Source: Streptomyces griseorubiginosus (GTDB taxonomy: Bacteria > Actinomycetota > Actinomycetes > Streptomycetales > Streptomycetaceae). From it: DNA of 64,000 bases. The position numbers were made by a program, and so were the translations under genes. Under the pieces are notes generated by a model. It saw only the letters and a list, made by a program, of their open reading frames with translations. It had not been told where the DNA came from and did not search any database. The stretch is from contig NZ_KQ948737.1 of assembly GCF_001514195.1 (NCBI RefSeq), positions 1 to 64,000 on the forward strand, given 5' to 3'. How positions within the stretch are numbered: position 1 is the first letter of the stretch; each line of letters begins with the position of its first letter. This document shows positions 41,004-49,180 of the stretch, in pieces.

Positions 41004-43691
41004 TCACCTCGTCTCGCTGGTGGCCGTGGTGTCGACGAGCGCCGCCCGGCCGGCCTCCAGACGCGCCGCCGGGATGCGGAAGGGCGAGCAGGAGACATAG
41101 TCCAGGCCCGCCCGATGGAAGAAGTGGATGGAGGCCGGGTCACCGCCGTGCTCGCCGCACACGCCCGTCTCCAGTCCCGGATCGACCTCGTGGGCCGCCG
41201 CGACGGCCATCTCCACCAGCCTGCCCACGCCCTCCTGGTCGATCGACTCGAAGGGCGAGACCGTGAAGACGCCCTTGTCCAGGTAGAGCGGGAAGAAGGA
41301 GGCCTCGGCGTCGTCGCGGGACAGCCCCCAGGTCGTCTGGGTCAGGTCGTTCGTGCCGAAGGAGAAGAAGTCGGCGCCCTCGGCGATCCGGGCCGCGGTG
41401 AGCGCGGCGCGGGGCAGCTCGATCATCGTGCCGATCGGGCAGTCCAGCGGTGTGCCGGTCTCGGCGGCGACCTCGGCAAGGACCCGTTCGGTCTCCGCGC
41501 GGGCCAGGCGGAGTTCCTCCACCGTGCCGACCAACGGGATCATGATCTCGGCGCACGGTCGGCCGCCGTCGCCCACGCGCCGTACGACCGCCTCGGCGAT
41601 CGCCCGCACCTGCATGGCCATCAGCCCGGGCACGGCCAGGCCCAGACGGACCCCGCGCAGGCCCAGCATGGGGTTCTGTTCGTGCATCCGCTCGACGGCG
41701 TCCAGGAGTTGACGGTCGTGGGGGTCCGGGTGGACCGACTGGGCGAGGCGGACGGCGAGTTCGGTGCGGTCGGGCAGGAACTCGTGCAGCGGCGGGTCGA
41801 TGAGCCGGATCGTCACCGGCAGGCCGTCCATCGCCTCCAGGATGGCGGTGAAGTCCGCGCGCTGGAGCGGCAGCAGGGCCTCCAGCGCCTGAGCGCGCGC
41901 GGTGTCGTCGCGGGCCAGGATCATCGCCTCGACCAGGGCCCTGCGCTCACCGAGGAACATGTGCTCGGTGCGGCACAGTCCGATGCCCTGGGCGCCCAAC
42001 GCCCGTGCCCGTACCGCGTCTTCGGGTGTGTCGGCGTTGGCACGCACCTGAAGACGCCGGACCGCGTCGGCGTGTGCCAGCGCGCCGAGGACGGCCTCGG
42101 TGAGCGCCCCCTCGCCCGTGCCGGACTCCAGTGCGCGACCGACGTCGGACGCGGTCAGCGGCAGGGCGCCGAGGTGGACGGTGCCCGCGGTGCCGTCGAC
42201 GGAGACGGTGTCGCCCTCGTGGACCACCGTGCCGGAAGAGGTGCTGAAGCGGCGCGCGACGGGGTCGACGGAGAGGTCCTCCGCGCCGCACACGCACACC
42301 TTGCCCATCCCGCGGGCCACGACCGCCGCATGACTGGTCTTTCCGCCCCGGCTGGTCAGCACCGCCTGGGCGGCGATCATGCCGGGCAGGTCGTCGGGGG
42401 TGGTCTCCCTGCGGACCAGGACCACCTGTTCACCGGCGGCGGCCCGCCGTACGGCCTCGGCGGAGTCGAAGACGACGGCGCCGACGGCGGCACCCGGCGA
42501 GGCGGGGATCCCGTGGGCGAGGGGCGCGTCGGTGGCCTTGACGTCGAAGCGGGGGAACATCAGGCGGGTGAGTTCGGCGCCGCTCACCCGGGTGAGGGCT
42601 TCGTCCGCCGTGACGGTGCCCTCCTCGCGCAGGTCGTGGGCGATACGGAAGGCGGCCTCGGCGGTGCGCTTGCCGACGCGGGTCTGCAGGATCCACAGCC
42701 GCCCGCGCTCCACGGTGAACTCGACGTCGCACAGGTCGCGGTAGTGGCCCTCCAACGTCCGCATGTGGTCGCCCAGTTCGACGTAGGAGCGGGGGTCGAG
42801 CTGCTTCATCTCGCTGATCGGCAGCGCGTCACGTACGCCCGCGACGACGTCCTCGCCCTGGGCGTCCGGCAGGTAGTCGCCGTACAGCCCGCGCGCGCCG
42901 GTGGCGGGATCGCGGGTGAAGGCGACTCCGGTGCCGGAATCCGGACCGAGGTTGCCGAAGACCATGGCCTGCACGTTGACGGCCGTGCCCAGGTCCTCGG
43001 GGATGTGCTCACGGTGGCGGTAGACACGGGCGCGTTCGCCGTTCCAGGAGTCGAAGACGGCACGGACGGCGCGGGCGAGCTGCTCGGCCGGGTCCTGGGG
43101 GAAGTCCTCGCCGGTCTCCCTGCGGATCAGCGCCTTGAACTCCTCCACCAGCACGACGAGTTCGGTGGTGGCGAGTTCGTGGTCGGTGGCCACTCCCAGC
43201 GCGGTCCGGTGGGCGGCGATGGCTTCCTCGAACAGGTCGCCGTCCACCCCCATCACGGTGTGGCCGAACATCTGCACGAGGCGCCGGTAGGAGTCCCAGG
43301 CGGAGCGTTCGTCACCGGTCACCTTGGCGAACCCGGCGACGGAGTCGTCGTTCAGGCCGATGTCGAGGATCGTGTCCATCATGCCGGGCATCGAGAAGCG
43401 AGCGCCCGAGCGGACGGACACCAGCAGCGGGTCGTCGTCGGCGCCGAGGGTGCGGCCCATGGCGTGTTCCAGTCCGGCCAGGGCCCGGGCGGCCTCGACA
43501 CCCAGTTCGGGCGGCTCCTCGCCGGTGGCCAGATAGACCTTGCAGGCCTCGGTCGTCACCGTGAACCCGGGCGGCACGGGCAGTCCCAGCCGGGTCATCT
43601 CGGCCAGTCCGGCGCCCTTGCCGCCCAGGAGTGCGGCCATCTCCCGGCTGCCCTCGGCGAACGTGTACACGTACTTCGTCGGCGTGCTCAT
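41004..43691 (-). CDS. ppdK: Pyruvate, phosphate dikinase
   Basis: An 895-residue PPDK. The N-terminal ATP-grasp part starts KYVYTFAEGSREMAALLGGKG. The swivelling phosphohistidine domain has the catalytic His454 in GGKTSHAAVVARGMG. The C-terminal TIM barrel has GLCRTEHMFLGERR and the metal/Cys segment TGVCGEHGGDPASI. The enzyme interconverts pyruvate + ATP + Pi and PEP + AMP + PPi; in anaerobic or dormant cells it can run towards ATP. ATG 43691 has GGAGCC upstream. It is the last gene of an apparent USP - SHOCT - nitroreductase/USP - ppdK operon, 56 bp behind the chimera gene. Confidence 0.95.
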   Translation of the reverse strand: MSTPTKYVYTFAEGSREMAALLGGKGAGLAEMTRLGLPVPPGFTVTTEACKVYLATGEEPPELGVEAARALAGLEHAMGRTLGADDDPLLVSVRSGARFSMPGMMDTILDIGLNDDSVAGFAKVTGDERSAWDSYRRLVQMFGHTVMGVDGDLFEEAIAAHRTALGVATDHELATTELVVLVEEFKALIRRETGEDFPQDPAEQLARAVRAVFDSWNGERARVYRHREHIPEDLGTAVNVQAMVFGNLGPDSGTGVAFTRDPATGARGLYGDYLPDAQGEDVVAGVRDALPISEMKQLDPRSYVELGDHMRTLEGHYRDLCDVEFTVERGRLWILQTRVGKRTAEAAFRIAHDLREEGTVTADEALTRVSGAELTRLMFPRFDVKATDAPLAHGIPASPGAAVGAVVFDSAEAVRRAAAGEQVVLVRRETTPDDLPGMIAAQAVLTSRGGKTSHAAVVARGMGKVCVCGAEDLSVDPVARRFSTSSGTVVHEGDTVSVDGTAGTVHLGALPLTASDVGRALESGTGEGALTEAVLGALAHADAVRRLQVRANADTPEDAVRARALGAQGIGLCRTEHMFLGERRALVEAMILARDDTARAQALEALLPLQRADFTAILEAMDGLPVTIRLIDPPLHEFLPDRTELAVRLAQSVHPDPHDRQLLDAVERMHEQNPMLGLRGVRLGLAVPGLMAMQVRAIAEAVVRRVGDGGRPCAEIMIPLVGTVEELRLARAETERVLAEVAAETGTPLDCPIGTMIELPRAALTAARIAEGADFFSFGTNDLTQTTWGLSRDDAEASFFPLYLDKGVFTVSPFESIDQEGVGRLVEMAVAAAHEVDPGLETGVCGEHGGDPASIHFFHRAGLDYVSCSPFRIPAARLEAGRAALVDTTATSETR

Positions 43692-43704
43692 CACGGCTCC
43701 AGAC

Positions 43705-43758
43705 CTCTCGCTCGTGGGATCTCGCTCATGGCTCTCGCTGATGGATCTCACTCATGGG
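43705..43758. repeat. Degenerate 13-16 bp direct repeats between the chimera gene and ppdK
   Basis: Four successive units resembling CTCGCTCATGGAT fill the 56-bp gap and run into the end of the chimera gene. They look like slippage products. Confidence 0.5.
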
Positions 43759-45055
43759 GAACGACGGCCACGGGGCAGCCGGCGTGTTGGATGACTGCGT
43801 GCGCGACGGGCCCGGTACGGGCGGGCGCCGGCCCCTGCGCGATCCGGCGGCCCACGACGAGCAGGCTCGCTCCGGAGGCAGCGTGGATCAACGGAGCGGC
43901 GGGCCGGCCCTCGGTGAGGGTCTCGACGACCTCGACGCCGGGGTACTTGTCGCGCCAGGTCTGCAGGACGGCGGCCATGAAGTCCCGCCATTCGTCGGCG
44001 CGCCACGGCGCCTCGATCAGACCGATCTCCCCGGGACCGAATCCGAACGGCACAGGCGACTGCCAGGCATGCACCGCCCGCAGCCGGCTCCCACGATCCC
44101 GCGCGGCCTCGAAGGCGAACTCGATCACCTCGTCGCACGGGTCCGCCAGGTCGAGTCCCAGGACCACGTCCCGCCGACCGCTCCCCTGGGGCCCGGCGGT
44201 CTCGTACCCGTCCGCGCCCGTTCCGCCCGCCGGTACGAGGACGACCGGCCGAGCGGCCCGCGCGACGACGCCGAGGGCGACCGATCCCACCAGGAATCCC
44301 GTGAAACCGCTCAGCCCTCGTGAGCCCAGCACGAGCACGTCCGCTTGTGCGGCCGCCCGCAACAGGGCCGCAGTGGCGGGCCCCTCCACCTGCTCCTCCT
44401 CGAAGCGCACCTGCGGACAGCGGCCGGAGCGTGGGCGCGGCCCGAGGGCGTGGTCCGGGATCCCGTCGGTGGCCTGTGCGCCCCTGTGAGTCCACCGCCG
44501 CAGGTCCTCCAGGCGCTCCGGATCCAGCGCGTCGCGCCCCTCCGCATCCCGGACGTGGTCGAGCAGGGCCTCCAGGTGCCATGCACCGGGGAAGAGGAGC
44601 TGTGCGCCCTCCCGGGCGGCGGCGTCCCGCAGCGCCTGCTGCACGTCGGCCGGTACAGGCCGGTCGGCGAACGGCTGGCGGCTGGTGTGGCGCCGCTCGA
44701 TCGCGGGGAACAGCGTGGACGCTTCGCGGTCGGGCGGGCCGAGGCCACCGATGCGGACCGCGGCCAGCAGGTACGGGTCGGATGGATCGGGCAGCAGCCG
44801 GGACTGGATGTCCAGGCCCAGGTGCGCCGCCGCAACGCGAAGGTTGAACAGGGCCGCGCCGCAACCGAGGTGCAGGGCACGGTGGTCGGGGTCGGTGCGG
44901 GGCATCGCGCGGCGGAGGTCGGCGCGCAGTTCGACAGTGCGTGTGGCGGAGCGCCAACAGAACTGCCACGGCTGGGCGTTGTGCAGCGAGGGAGCGGCCG
45001 TCGCGGCCGTCACCAACGCCGTGACGGTCTCCTCGTCGTACGGAGGCGCATGCAT
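43748..45055 (-). CDS. Nitroreductase-USP chimeric protein
   Basis: A 435-residue single frame with two unrelated halves. Residues 1 to about 205 match the first two thirds of the Acg-like nitroreductase encoded at 60329-61327 (APSLHNAQPWQF, LHLGCGAALFNLRVAA, RRHTSRQPFADRPV, then RRW.H..G.ATDGIPDHALG). The similarity breaks near residue 205-217 (about 44400-44450). From VRFEEEQVEGPATAALL onward it is a tandem universal stress protein lacking about the first 80 residues of its first domain, so the VGVDGS nucleotide loop of that domain is gone; the second USP domain is complete and ends CPVAVVPHE. The frame is open throughout. A deletion joining neighbouring genes is the simplest origin. GGGGAGG precedes ATG 45055. 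Confidence 0.88.
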   Translation of the reverse strand: MHAPPYDEETVTALVTAATAAPSLHNAQPWQFCWRSATRTVELRADLRRAMPRTDPDHRALHLGCGAALFNLRVAAAHLGLDIQSRLLPDPSDPYLLAAVRIGGLGPPDREASTLFPAIERRHTSRQPFADRPVPADVQQALRDAAAREGAQLLFPGAWHLEALLDHVRDAEGRDALDPERLEDLRRWTHRGAQATDGIPDHALGPRPRSGRCPQVRFEEEQVEGPATAALLRAAAQADVLVLGSRGLSGFTGFLVGSVALGVVARAARPVVLVPAGGTGADGYETAGPQGSGRRDVVLGLDLADPCDEVIEFAFEAARDRGSRLRAVHAWQSPVPFGFGPGEIGLIEAPWRADEWRDFMAAVLQTWRDKYPGVEVVETLTEGRPAAPLIHAASGASLLVVGRRIAQGPAPARTGPVAHAVIQHAGCPVAVVPHE

Positions 45056-45070
45056 GGCTGCCACCTCCCC

Positions 45071-45337
45071 TCAGCGTTTGGTGAGACCGACGTCGTCGGA
45101 GTCCAGCACGGACATACGGCGCCGGTACTCCTCCTCGTCGATCTCGCCCCGGGCGAAGCGCTCGGCGAGCAGTTGCTCGGGGGACGGTGGGACGTGGGTG
45201 GGCGGCTGCTGCGGACCAACCGTCAGGGATCGGTACAGCAGGACGGCGACGGTGATGATCAGGGCCCAGAACAGGACCCCGCCGACCGATGCGGCGAACC
45301 AGTCCCAGCCTGACATGTCGTGGTGGTTCGGATACAT
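45071..45337 (-). CDS. SHOCT-domain small membrane protein
   Basis: An 88-residue protein with one membrane helix (WFAASVGGVLFWALIITVAVLLY) followed by a SHOCT domain at the C-terminus (PEQLLAERFARGEIDEEEYRRR). SHOCT (short C-terminal) domains are about 30 residues and often end membrane proteins; their role is unknown. ATG 45337 has GAGGGAG eight bases upstream. It lies within the USP-to-ppdK operon, 15 bp upstream of the chimera start. Confidence 0.85.
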   Translation of the reverse strand: MYPNHHDMSGWDWFAASVGGVLFWALIITVAVLLYRSLTVGPQQPPTHVPPSPEQLLAERFARGEIDEEEYRRRMSVLDSDDVGLTKR

Positions 45338-45342
45338 GGCGT

Positions 45343-45756
45343 TCACTCCCTCGCTGCCGAGTCCTCAGGGGTGCGGCCCACAGCGACCGGACAGTCGAGG
45401 TGCTGGACGGCCCCTTTGGTGACGGGACCGGTTCGGGGTCCCACGAGCCGCTCGGCGAGCCGGTGACCGACGACCCGGGCGGCCACGGTCAGACCGACCG
45501 AGCCGAGCAGCAAGCCCTTCAGCCCGCCGCGTCCACGGGAGCCCGTCAACAGCGCGCAGGCGTTGTGGCCCGCACGCAACAGCACCTCCACCGCCGCGTC
45601 TTCGGCAACCACGTCCGCCGAAGCCTTCACCTCGGGACGGCGCCGCTGGACGCGCTCCCCGGCGGTGCCGTGCCGGACCGCTTCGTCCGTCGCCCGGTCG
45701 AGCGCCACCAGGCTCAAGTCCGATCCGTCGACTCCCACGATCAGGGGCAGCTCCAT
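45343..45756 (-). CDS. Universal stress protein with an internal deletion
   Basis: A 137-residue USP. The N-terminus is normal (LPLIVGVDGSDLSLVALDRA) and so is the GSRGRGGLKGLLLGSV phosphate-binding stretch. After LTVAARVVGHRL it jumps to a sequence that belongs at the end of a tandem USP (LVGPRTGPVTKGAVQHLDCPVAV). Compared with the tandem proteins nearby, most of the second domain is missing, so this appears to be a tandem USP collapsed to one hybrid domain. First gene of the operon towards ppdK; a GGGnCs-type palindrome lies 86 bp upstream. ATG 45756 follows GAGGACG; GTG 45765 is an alternative. Confidence 0.8.
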   Translation of the reverse strand: MELPLIVGVDGSDLSLVALDRATDEAVRHGTAGERVQRRRPEVKASADVVAEDAAVEVLLRAGHNACALLTGSRGRGGLKGLLLGSVGLTVAARVVGHRLAERLVGPRTGPVTKGAVQHLDCPVAVGRTPEDSAARE

Positions 45757-45841
45757 CGTCCTCACCGCCTTTCGTCGTACCGTGCGGGTGTACGGCTCAG
45801 GGGTCCACCATCACGGTCGCGCGGTCGGCCGGGCGCCGCCA

Positions 45842-45856
45842 GAGGCCGTTCGGCCC
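45842..45856. promoter_or_regulatory. DevR-like box upstream of the USP-SHOCT-chimera-ppdK operon
   Basis: GAGGCCGTTCGGCCC, one mismatch at the left end to the recurring 15-bp palindrome; 86 bp before the start at 45756. Confidence 0.6.
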
Positions 45857-45900
45857 CCGCCTGGGAGGCCAGGAGCGAGGCCCAGTGGCAGCACGCCGTG

Positions 45901-45942
45901 AGTGGGTGTGCGCCTGGGCAACGGTCCGGGTGCACACCCACT
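45901..45942 (-). terminator. Hairpin after the Hsp20 gene
   Basis: AGTGGGTGTGC and GCACACCCACT form an 11-bp perfect stem with a 20-base loop, directly behind the Hsp20 stop on the minus strand. Confidence 0.55.
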
Positions 45943-45950
45943 GCTCCCGC

Positions 45951-46387
45951 TCACCGCTGCACGCGTTCAGCCCTGCTGCACGGAATGGTCCTCGCCCCCG
46001 TCTCCAGCTCCGATACCGGAACCGTGATGGTGGGCACGCTGTCCTCGTACTCTGGCGTGGCATCGTCACCCTCGGCTCCGGCCGGGAGCCGTACGGAACG
46101 GGTCAAGGTGCCGTAGCGGAACTCGGTGTGGTGCTTGTCCTCGGTCTCCTCGGTCCGCTCCGCGCGCAGTACGAGCACCCCCTCCGTGACGGTGATCTCG
46201 ACGTCCTTCGCGGGGTCGACGCCAGGCAGCTCCGCGCGCAGGACGTACGTGCCGTCCGTCAACCGCTCCTCGATGCGGATACCGTGCGTCCCCGGCGCGT
46301 GTGCACCACGGGAAGCCCGGTCTCGACCCAGCCGAACAGGTCGGGCAGGGTCGGCCGGCCGGTGAGCCGCTCGAGCATGCCGTCCAT
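45951..46387 (-). pseudogene. Hsp20/alpha-crystallin small heat-shock protein, frameshifted
   Basis: The N-terminal part starts at ATG 46387 after GGAGACGG and reads MDGMLERLTGRPTLPDLFGW, then VETGLPVVHTR; it then runs into a stop. From about 46285 another frame continues IRIEERLTDGTYVLRAELPG, VDPAKDVEITVTEG and the rest of the alpha-crystallin domain to TITVPVSE, ending at 45951. A single missing base in CGCCGGGGACGCACGG restores one 145-residue protein, so either the gene is freshly broken or the sequence has an error there. The domain is otherwise intact. Hsp20 chaperones hold unfolding proteins; Mycobacterium HspX is a major DosR target, matching this neighbourhood. Confidence 0.8.
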
Positions 46388-46406
46388 GTCCGCCGTCTCC
46401 TTCCCT

Positions 46407-46420
46407 CTTGACGACTCAAG
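46407..46420. promoter_or_regulatory. Inverted repeat upstream of Hsp20
   Basis: CTTGA-CGAC-TCAAG lies 20 bp before the Hsp20 start. The right arm ACTCAAG equals a half-site of the HspR HAIR element, but spacing is much shorter than in HAIR, so the regulator is uncertain. Confidence 0.4.
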
Positions 46421-46522
46421 CGTCACGCGCGAGGAGGGGCACGCGCGTAAGCCGGTCCGCCCTGCGAGGGATCCGGTCGGGCTCTTTCGCCCGGTCACGT
46501 CCTTGCCCTTCTGCCGCGCCGG

Positions 46523-47110
46523 TCATGTCCTTCCCCCGCTCGGCGCGACGCGCGCCCACTCCGACTCCCAGTCCCGCATCCGCCGACGGTCCAGACGGAG
46601 CCGGGCGAGTCGGCCGCAGCCGAAGGCAACGGCGCCGGTACCGGCCGCGACCAGCACGCCCGTCAACGCCGACTGCAGACCCGCCTGGTCGGCAGCAAGC
46701 GGTGCACGGACCAGGTCGCCCTGGCGATCGATCCACACGGCGACCGGGCTCCCCTTCACACGCCCCGGTTCGATCCGGGTCAGTCCGGTGTGTGCGGAAC
46801 CGTCGGGGGCCGTCCAGCGAACCTTCGCGTGCACCATGTCACCGATGCCGTCCTCCGTGACGGCGGGCGCTGCGTCCGCGTCCTCGGTGAGCACCGCGGA
46901 CACGGCGTGCACAGCGGCTCTCCGGTGGGCGAGGTCGTCCTCCATGGCCGAGCCCGCCGCCTTTCCCGCGAGCGGGCCGCCGGCCAGGGCCACGATCCAG
47001 GTGGTCAGGACGATCCAGGTCTCCACCCTGTCACTGCGCCGACGGAGCGGATTGCGCCGCCACCGCCACAGCAGCTTCCTCCTCATACGCGCGTGCCTCG
47101 TCCCTGCCAT
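46523..47110 (-). CDS. Rv1733c-like two-helix membrane protein
   Basis: A 195-residue protein with the N-terminal signature KLLWRWRRNPLRRRSDRVE of the Rv1733c family, an N-terminal membrane helix (WIVLTTWIVALAGGPLAG), an extracytoplasmic domain of about 90 residues (VRWTAPDGSAHTGLTRIEPG, then PVAVWIDRQGDLVRAPL) and a second helix (ALTGVLVAAGTGAVAFG). Function is unknown; the M. tuberculosis homologue is a DosR-regulon membrane antigen. ATG 47110 is the first Met with a purine-rich upstream tract. Streptomyces usually carry many copies. Confidence 0.8.
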   Translation of the reverse strand: MAGTRHARMRRKLLWRWRRNPLRRRSDRVETWIVLTTWIVALAGGPLAGKAAGSAMEDDLAHRRAAVHAVSAVLTEDADAAPAVTEDGIGDMVHAKVRWTAPDGSAHTGLTRIEPGRVKGSPVAVWIDRQGDLVRAPLAADQAGLQSALTGVLVAAGTGAVAFGCGRLARLRLDRRRMRDWESEWARVAPSGGRT

Positions 47111-47190
47111 GGTCCGACACCCCCTGTCCCTTCCTCTCGAACCGCTTTGTGAGCGGACGGACCTCCGACAGGGCCGTCCCGGCACGTCCG

Positions 47191-47931
47191 TCAGGACGAG
47201 CAGCCGTCCGACGCGATCTCGCGGTCCTGGGCTGCATCGTCCGTAGGTGGGGCGTCGGGAAGGTCCGCGTCGAGATCCGGCCTGCGGGGTGGACCCAGAA
47301 GCTCGCAGTCCACGCCGACGACTCCTTCCACGGCCCTCACAAGACGGACCGCGACCGGCACGATCGAGGTGTCGCGCACCCGCCCGGTCAGGGTCACGAC
47401 ACCGTCGTGCGCCACCACCCGGATCGGCTTCTCCGGATCGGGAAAGAGGAACGCGACCACCTGATGACGTACCTCGTCCGCAATGTCCTCGTCGTCCCGC
47501 AGGAAGACCTTGAGCAGGTCCGAACGGCTCACGATCCCCTCCACGACTCCGTCGGCGTCCACCACGGGCAGTCGCTTGACCTTGCCGCGCGCCATGATCC
47601 GCGCCGCCCGGGCGAGGGTCTCGTCGGCCCTGACGGTGACGGCGGGCGCCGTCATCAACTCCTCGGCGGTTCGCGCCCCGGCCTTGGCCAGGTCGGAAAG
47701 ACGGCGCAGCCGGGCGTATCGGTCCGGGTCGCCGTCGTGGAACTCCTCCTTGGGCAGCAGGTCCGCCTCGGACACCACACCCAGGGCCCGGTGGCCACCG
47801 TCGACGACAGGCAGGGCGCTCACGCGCCACCGGCTCATGGCCTTCACGATGTCCTTGAAGACCGTGTCGCCCACCACGGCGACGACGGTGCGGGTCATCA
47901 CGTCTGCGACGGTGTGCGGGGTGCCGTGCAT
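47191..47931 (-). CDS. CBS-pair and BON domain protein
   Basis: A 246-residue protein with two CBS motifs (residues about 8-65, ADVMTRTVVAVVGDTVFKDI, and 90-145, ELMTAPAVTVRADETLARAA with KRLPVVDADG) followed by a BON domain (about 160-220, RVVAHDGVVTLTGRV). CBS pairs bind adenine nucleotides and BON domains bind membranes or phospholipids, so an energy-sensing role is plausible. ATG 47931 has GGAGG seven bases upstream. A DevR-like box lies 100 bp upstream. Related proteins are common in actinomycete hypoxia loci. Confidence 0.9.
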   Translation of the reverse strand: MHGTPHTVADVMTRTVVAVVGDTVFKDIVKAMSRWRVSALPVVDGGHRALGVVSEADLLPKEEFHDGDPDRYARLRRLSDLAKAGARTAEELMTAPAVTVRADETLARAARIMARGKVKRLPVVDADGVVEGIVSRSDLLKVFLRDDEDIADEVRHQVVAFLFPDPEKPIRVVAHDGVVTLTGRVRDTSIVPVAVRLVRAVEGVVGVDCELLGPPRRPDLDADLPDAPPTDDAAQDREIASDGCSS

Positions 47932-48030
47932 GGTGGCCTCCGGTGCTCCCGAGATACGAACGGCCGTGCCCTCCTGAGCGGGCGTACCGCGTCCTGACAA
48001 CAGACTCCGTCGTCGGCGTGCGAAGCACAT

Positions 48031-48045
48031 GGGCCGATCGGTCCC
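48031..48045. promoter_or_regulatory. DevR-like box upstream of the CBS-BON gene
   Basis: GGGCCGATCGGTCCC, a near-perfect member of the set, 100 bp before the start at 47931. Confidence 0.7.
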
Positions 48046-48163
48046 TGTCAAGGTCCTGAGCCGTGCCCGCGGACGGAGGTGGTCCCACGCTCAGGCGCCT
48101 CGGCTGGTCCTGGTGCCGGTCTTGGCGCAGGTTCGTCCGGCCTGGGCCCTCGGACCCGTCGGC

Positions 48164-48178
48164 GGGTCCGGACGGCCC
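48164..48178. promoter_or_regulatory. DevR-like box upstream of the DUF4389 gene
   Basis: GGGTCCGGACGGCCC, 83 bp before the start at 48261. Confidence 0.65.
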
Positions 48179-48260
48179 TGGCGGCCGCGTGCGTGCGGCG
48201 TTCACGCTGGACACAGGAGGGGTTTCGGCTGTCCCGCCCGGGGCGAAGGAGCTGATCGAG

Positions 48261-48944
48261 ATGACGACCCTGACTGGAGTACCGGACCGACCGGTCCGGG
48301 TCGAAGCGGTGCTCGACGCGCCGTTGTCACGATGGCTGTGGCTGGTGAAGTGGATCCTGGTCATCCCCCACTACGTGGTGCTGTTCTTCCTCTGGGTCGG
48401 CTTCGTCTTCGTGAGCGTGGTCGCGTTCTTCGCCATCCTGTTCACCGGGCGGTACCCACTCCCCCTGTTCGACTTCAATCTCGGCGTGCTGCGCTGGAGT
48501 TGGCGCGTCGCGTACTACTCCTACGGCGCCCTCGCCACGGACCGCTATCCGCCGTTCAGCCTCAAGGAGGAGCCGGACTATCCGGCACGGCTGGACGTCG
48601 CCTACCCCGAGCACCTCTCCCGCGGTCTGGTGCTGGTGAAGTGGTGGCTGCTGGCCATTCCGCACTACGTCGTCATCGGGTTCTTCCTCGGCGGCCTGCG
48701 CAGGGGCTGGTGGGACGGCGGGCTGATCGCCGTGCTGACGCTCGTCGCGGCCGTGATTCTGACCTTCACCGAGAAGTACCCGAAGCAGATCTTCGACCTG
48801 GTGCTCGGCCTCAACCGCTGGGTGCTGAGGGTCGCGGCCTATGTCGCCCTGATGACGGACCAGTACCCACCGTTCCGCCTGGACATGGGAGGCGCGGAAC
48901 CGGCCGGACCGGAGCAGCGGGACGCCTCGGCGCTCACCCGGTGA
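48261..48944 (+). CDS. DUF4389 membrane protein
   Basis: A 227-residue protein of the DUF4389 family. Two similar halves each contain a hydrophobic stretch followed by a conserved aromatic motif: LVKWILVIPHYVVLFFLW ... FTGRYPLPLFDF and LVKWWLLAIPHYVVIGFFLG ... FTEKYPKQIFDLVLGLNRW. The internal duplication is clear. DRYPPFSL and DQYPPFRLD close each half. Function unknown. ATG 48261 has GAAGGAG upstream; the open frame reaches 48063 without support. A DevR-like box upstream and a strong terminator downstream make it a single-gene unit of the stress locus. Confidence 0.85.
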   Translation: MTTLTGVPDRPVRVEAVLDAPLSRWLWLVKWILVIPHYVVLFFLWVGFVFVSVVAFFAILFTGRYPLPLFDFNLGVLRWSWRVAYYSYGALATDRYPPFSLKEEPDYPARLDVAYPEHLSRGLVLVKWWLLAIPHYVVIGFFLGGLRRGWWDGGLIAVLTLVAAVILTFTEKYPKQIFDLVLGLNRWVLRVAAYVALMTDQYPPFRLDMGGAEPAGPEQRDASALTR

Positions 48945-48961
48945 GTACGCGGTTTCTCCGG

Positions 48962-49001
48962 GGTCCGAGGGGAGCCGGGACAGGCGGCTCCCCTCGGGAC
49001 C
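48962..49001 (+). terminator. Hairpin terminator after DUF4389
   Basis: GGTCCGAGGGGAGCC and GGCTCCCCTCGGGACC pair over about 15 bp with one bulge and a 9-base loop. Confidence 0.7.
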
Positions 49002-49036
49002 TTACGACGACCAGCCACCGGCAGGAACGGTCCGCA

Positions 49037-49051
49037 GCGGTCGAACGGCCC
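49037..49051. promoter_or_regulatory. Weak DevR-like box in a convergent gap
   Basis: GCGGTCGAACGGCCC matches the right arm of the palindrome but lies between two gene ends, so it may be fortuitous. Confidence 0.25.
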
Positions 49052-49180
49052 CCCGCGCCAAGGCCTCCTGGAGGCGGTGTGCTGAGAGGTTCACCGTCAA
49101 CGGTCGTCGGGCACGCGAAACAGAGCGATGGGTCGCCCGACCGTAACACCTGTCCGCCGGGCCCCTGTTGCCGAGTCGGC

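Larger units (their letters stand above)
47932..48260. promoter_or_regulatory. Divergent promoter region with two DevR-like boxes
   Basis: The 329-bp spacer between the CBS-BON and DUF4389 genes holds the boxes at 48031-48045 and 48164-48178, one facing each gene. No other gene is seen. Confidence 0.6.

Noticed and set aside
47161..47185. GGGCCGTCCCGGCAC as a box for the Rv1733c-like gene
   Set aside because: Too many mismatches in the right arm, so I do not count it although position would fit.
48962..48976. GGGTCCGAGGGGAGC as another DevR-like box
   Set aside because: It is part of a terminator stem after DUF4389 and lacks the GGxCCC right arm.
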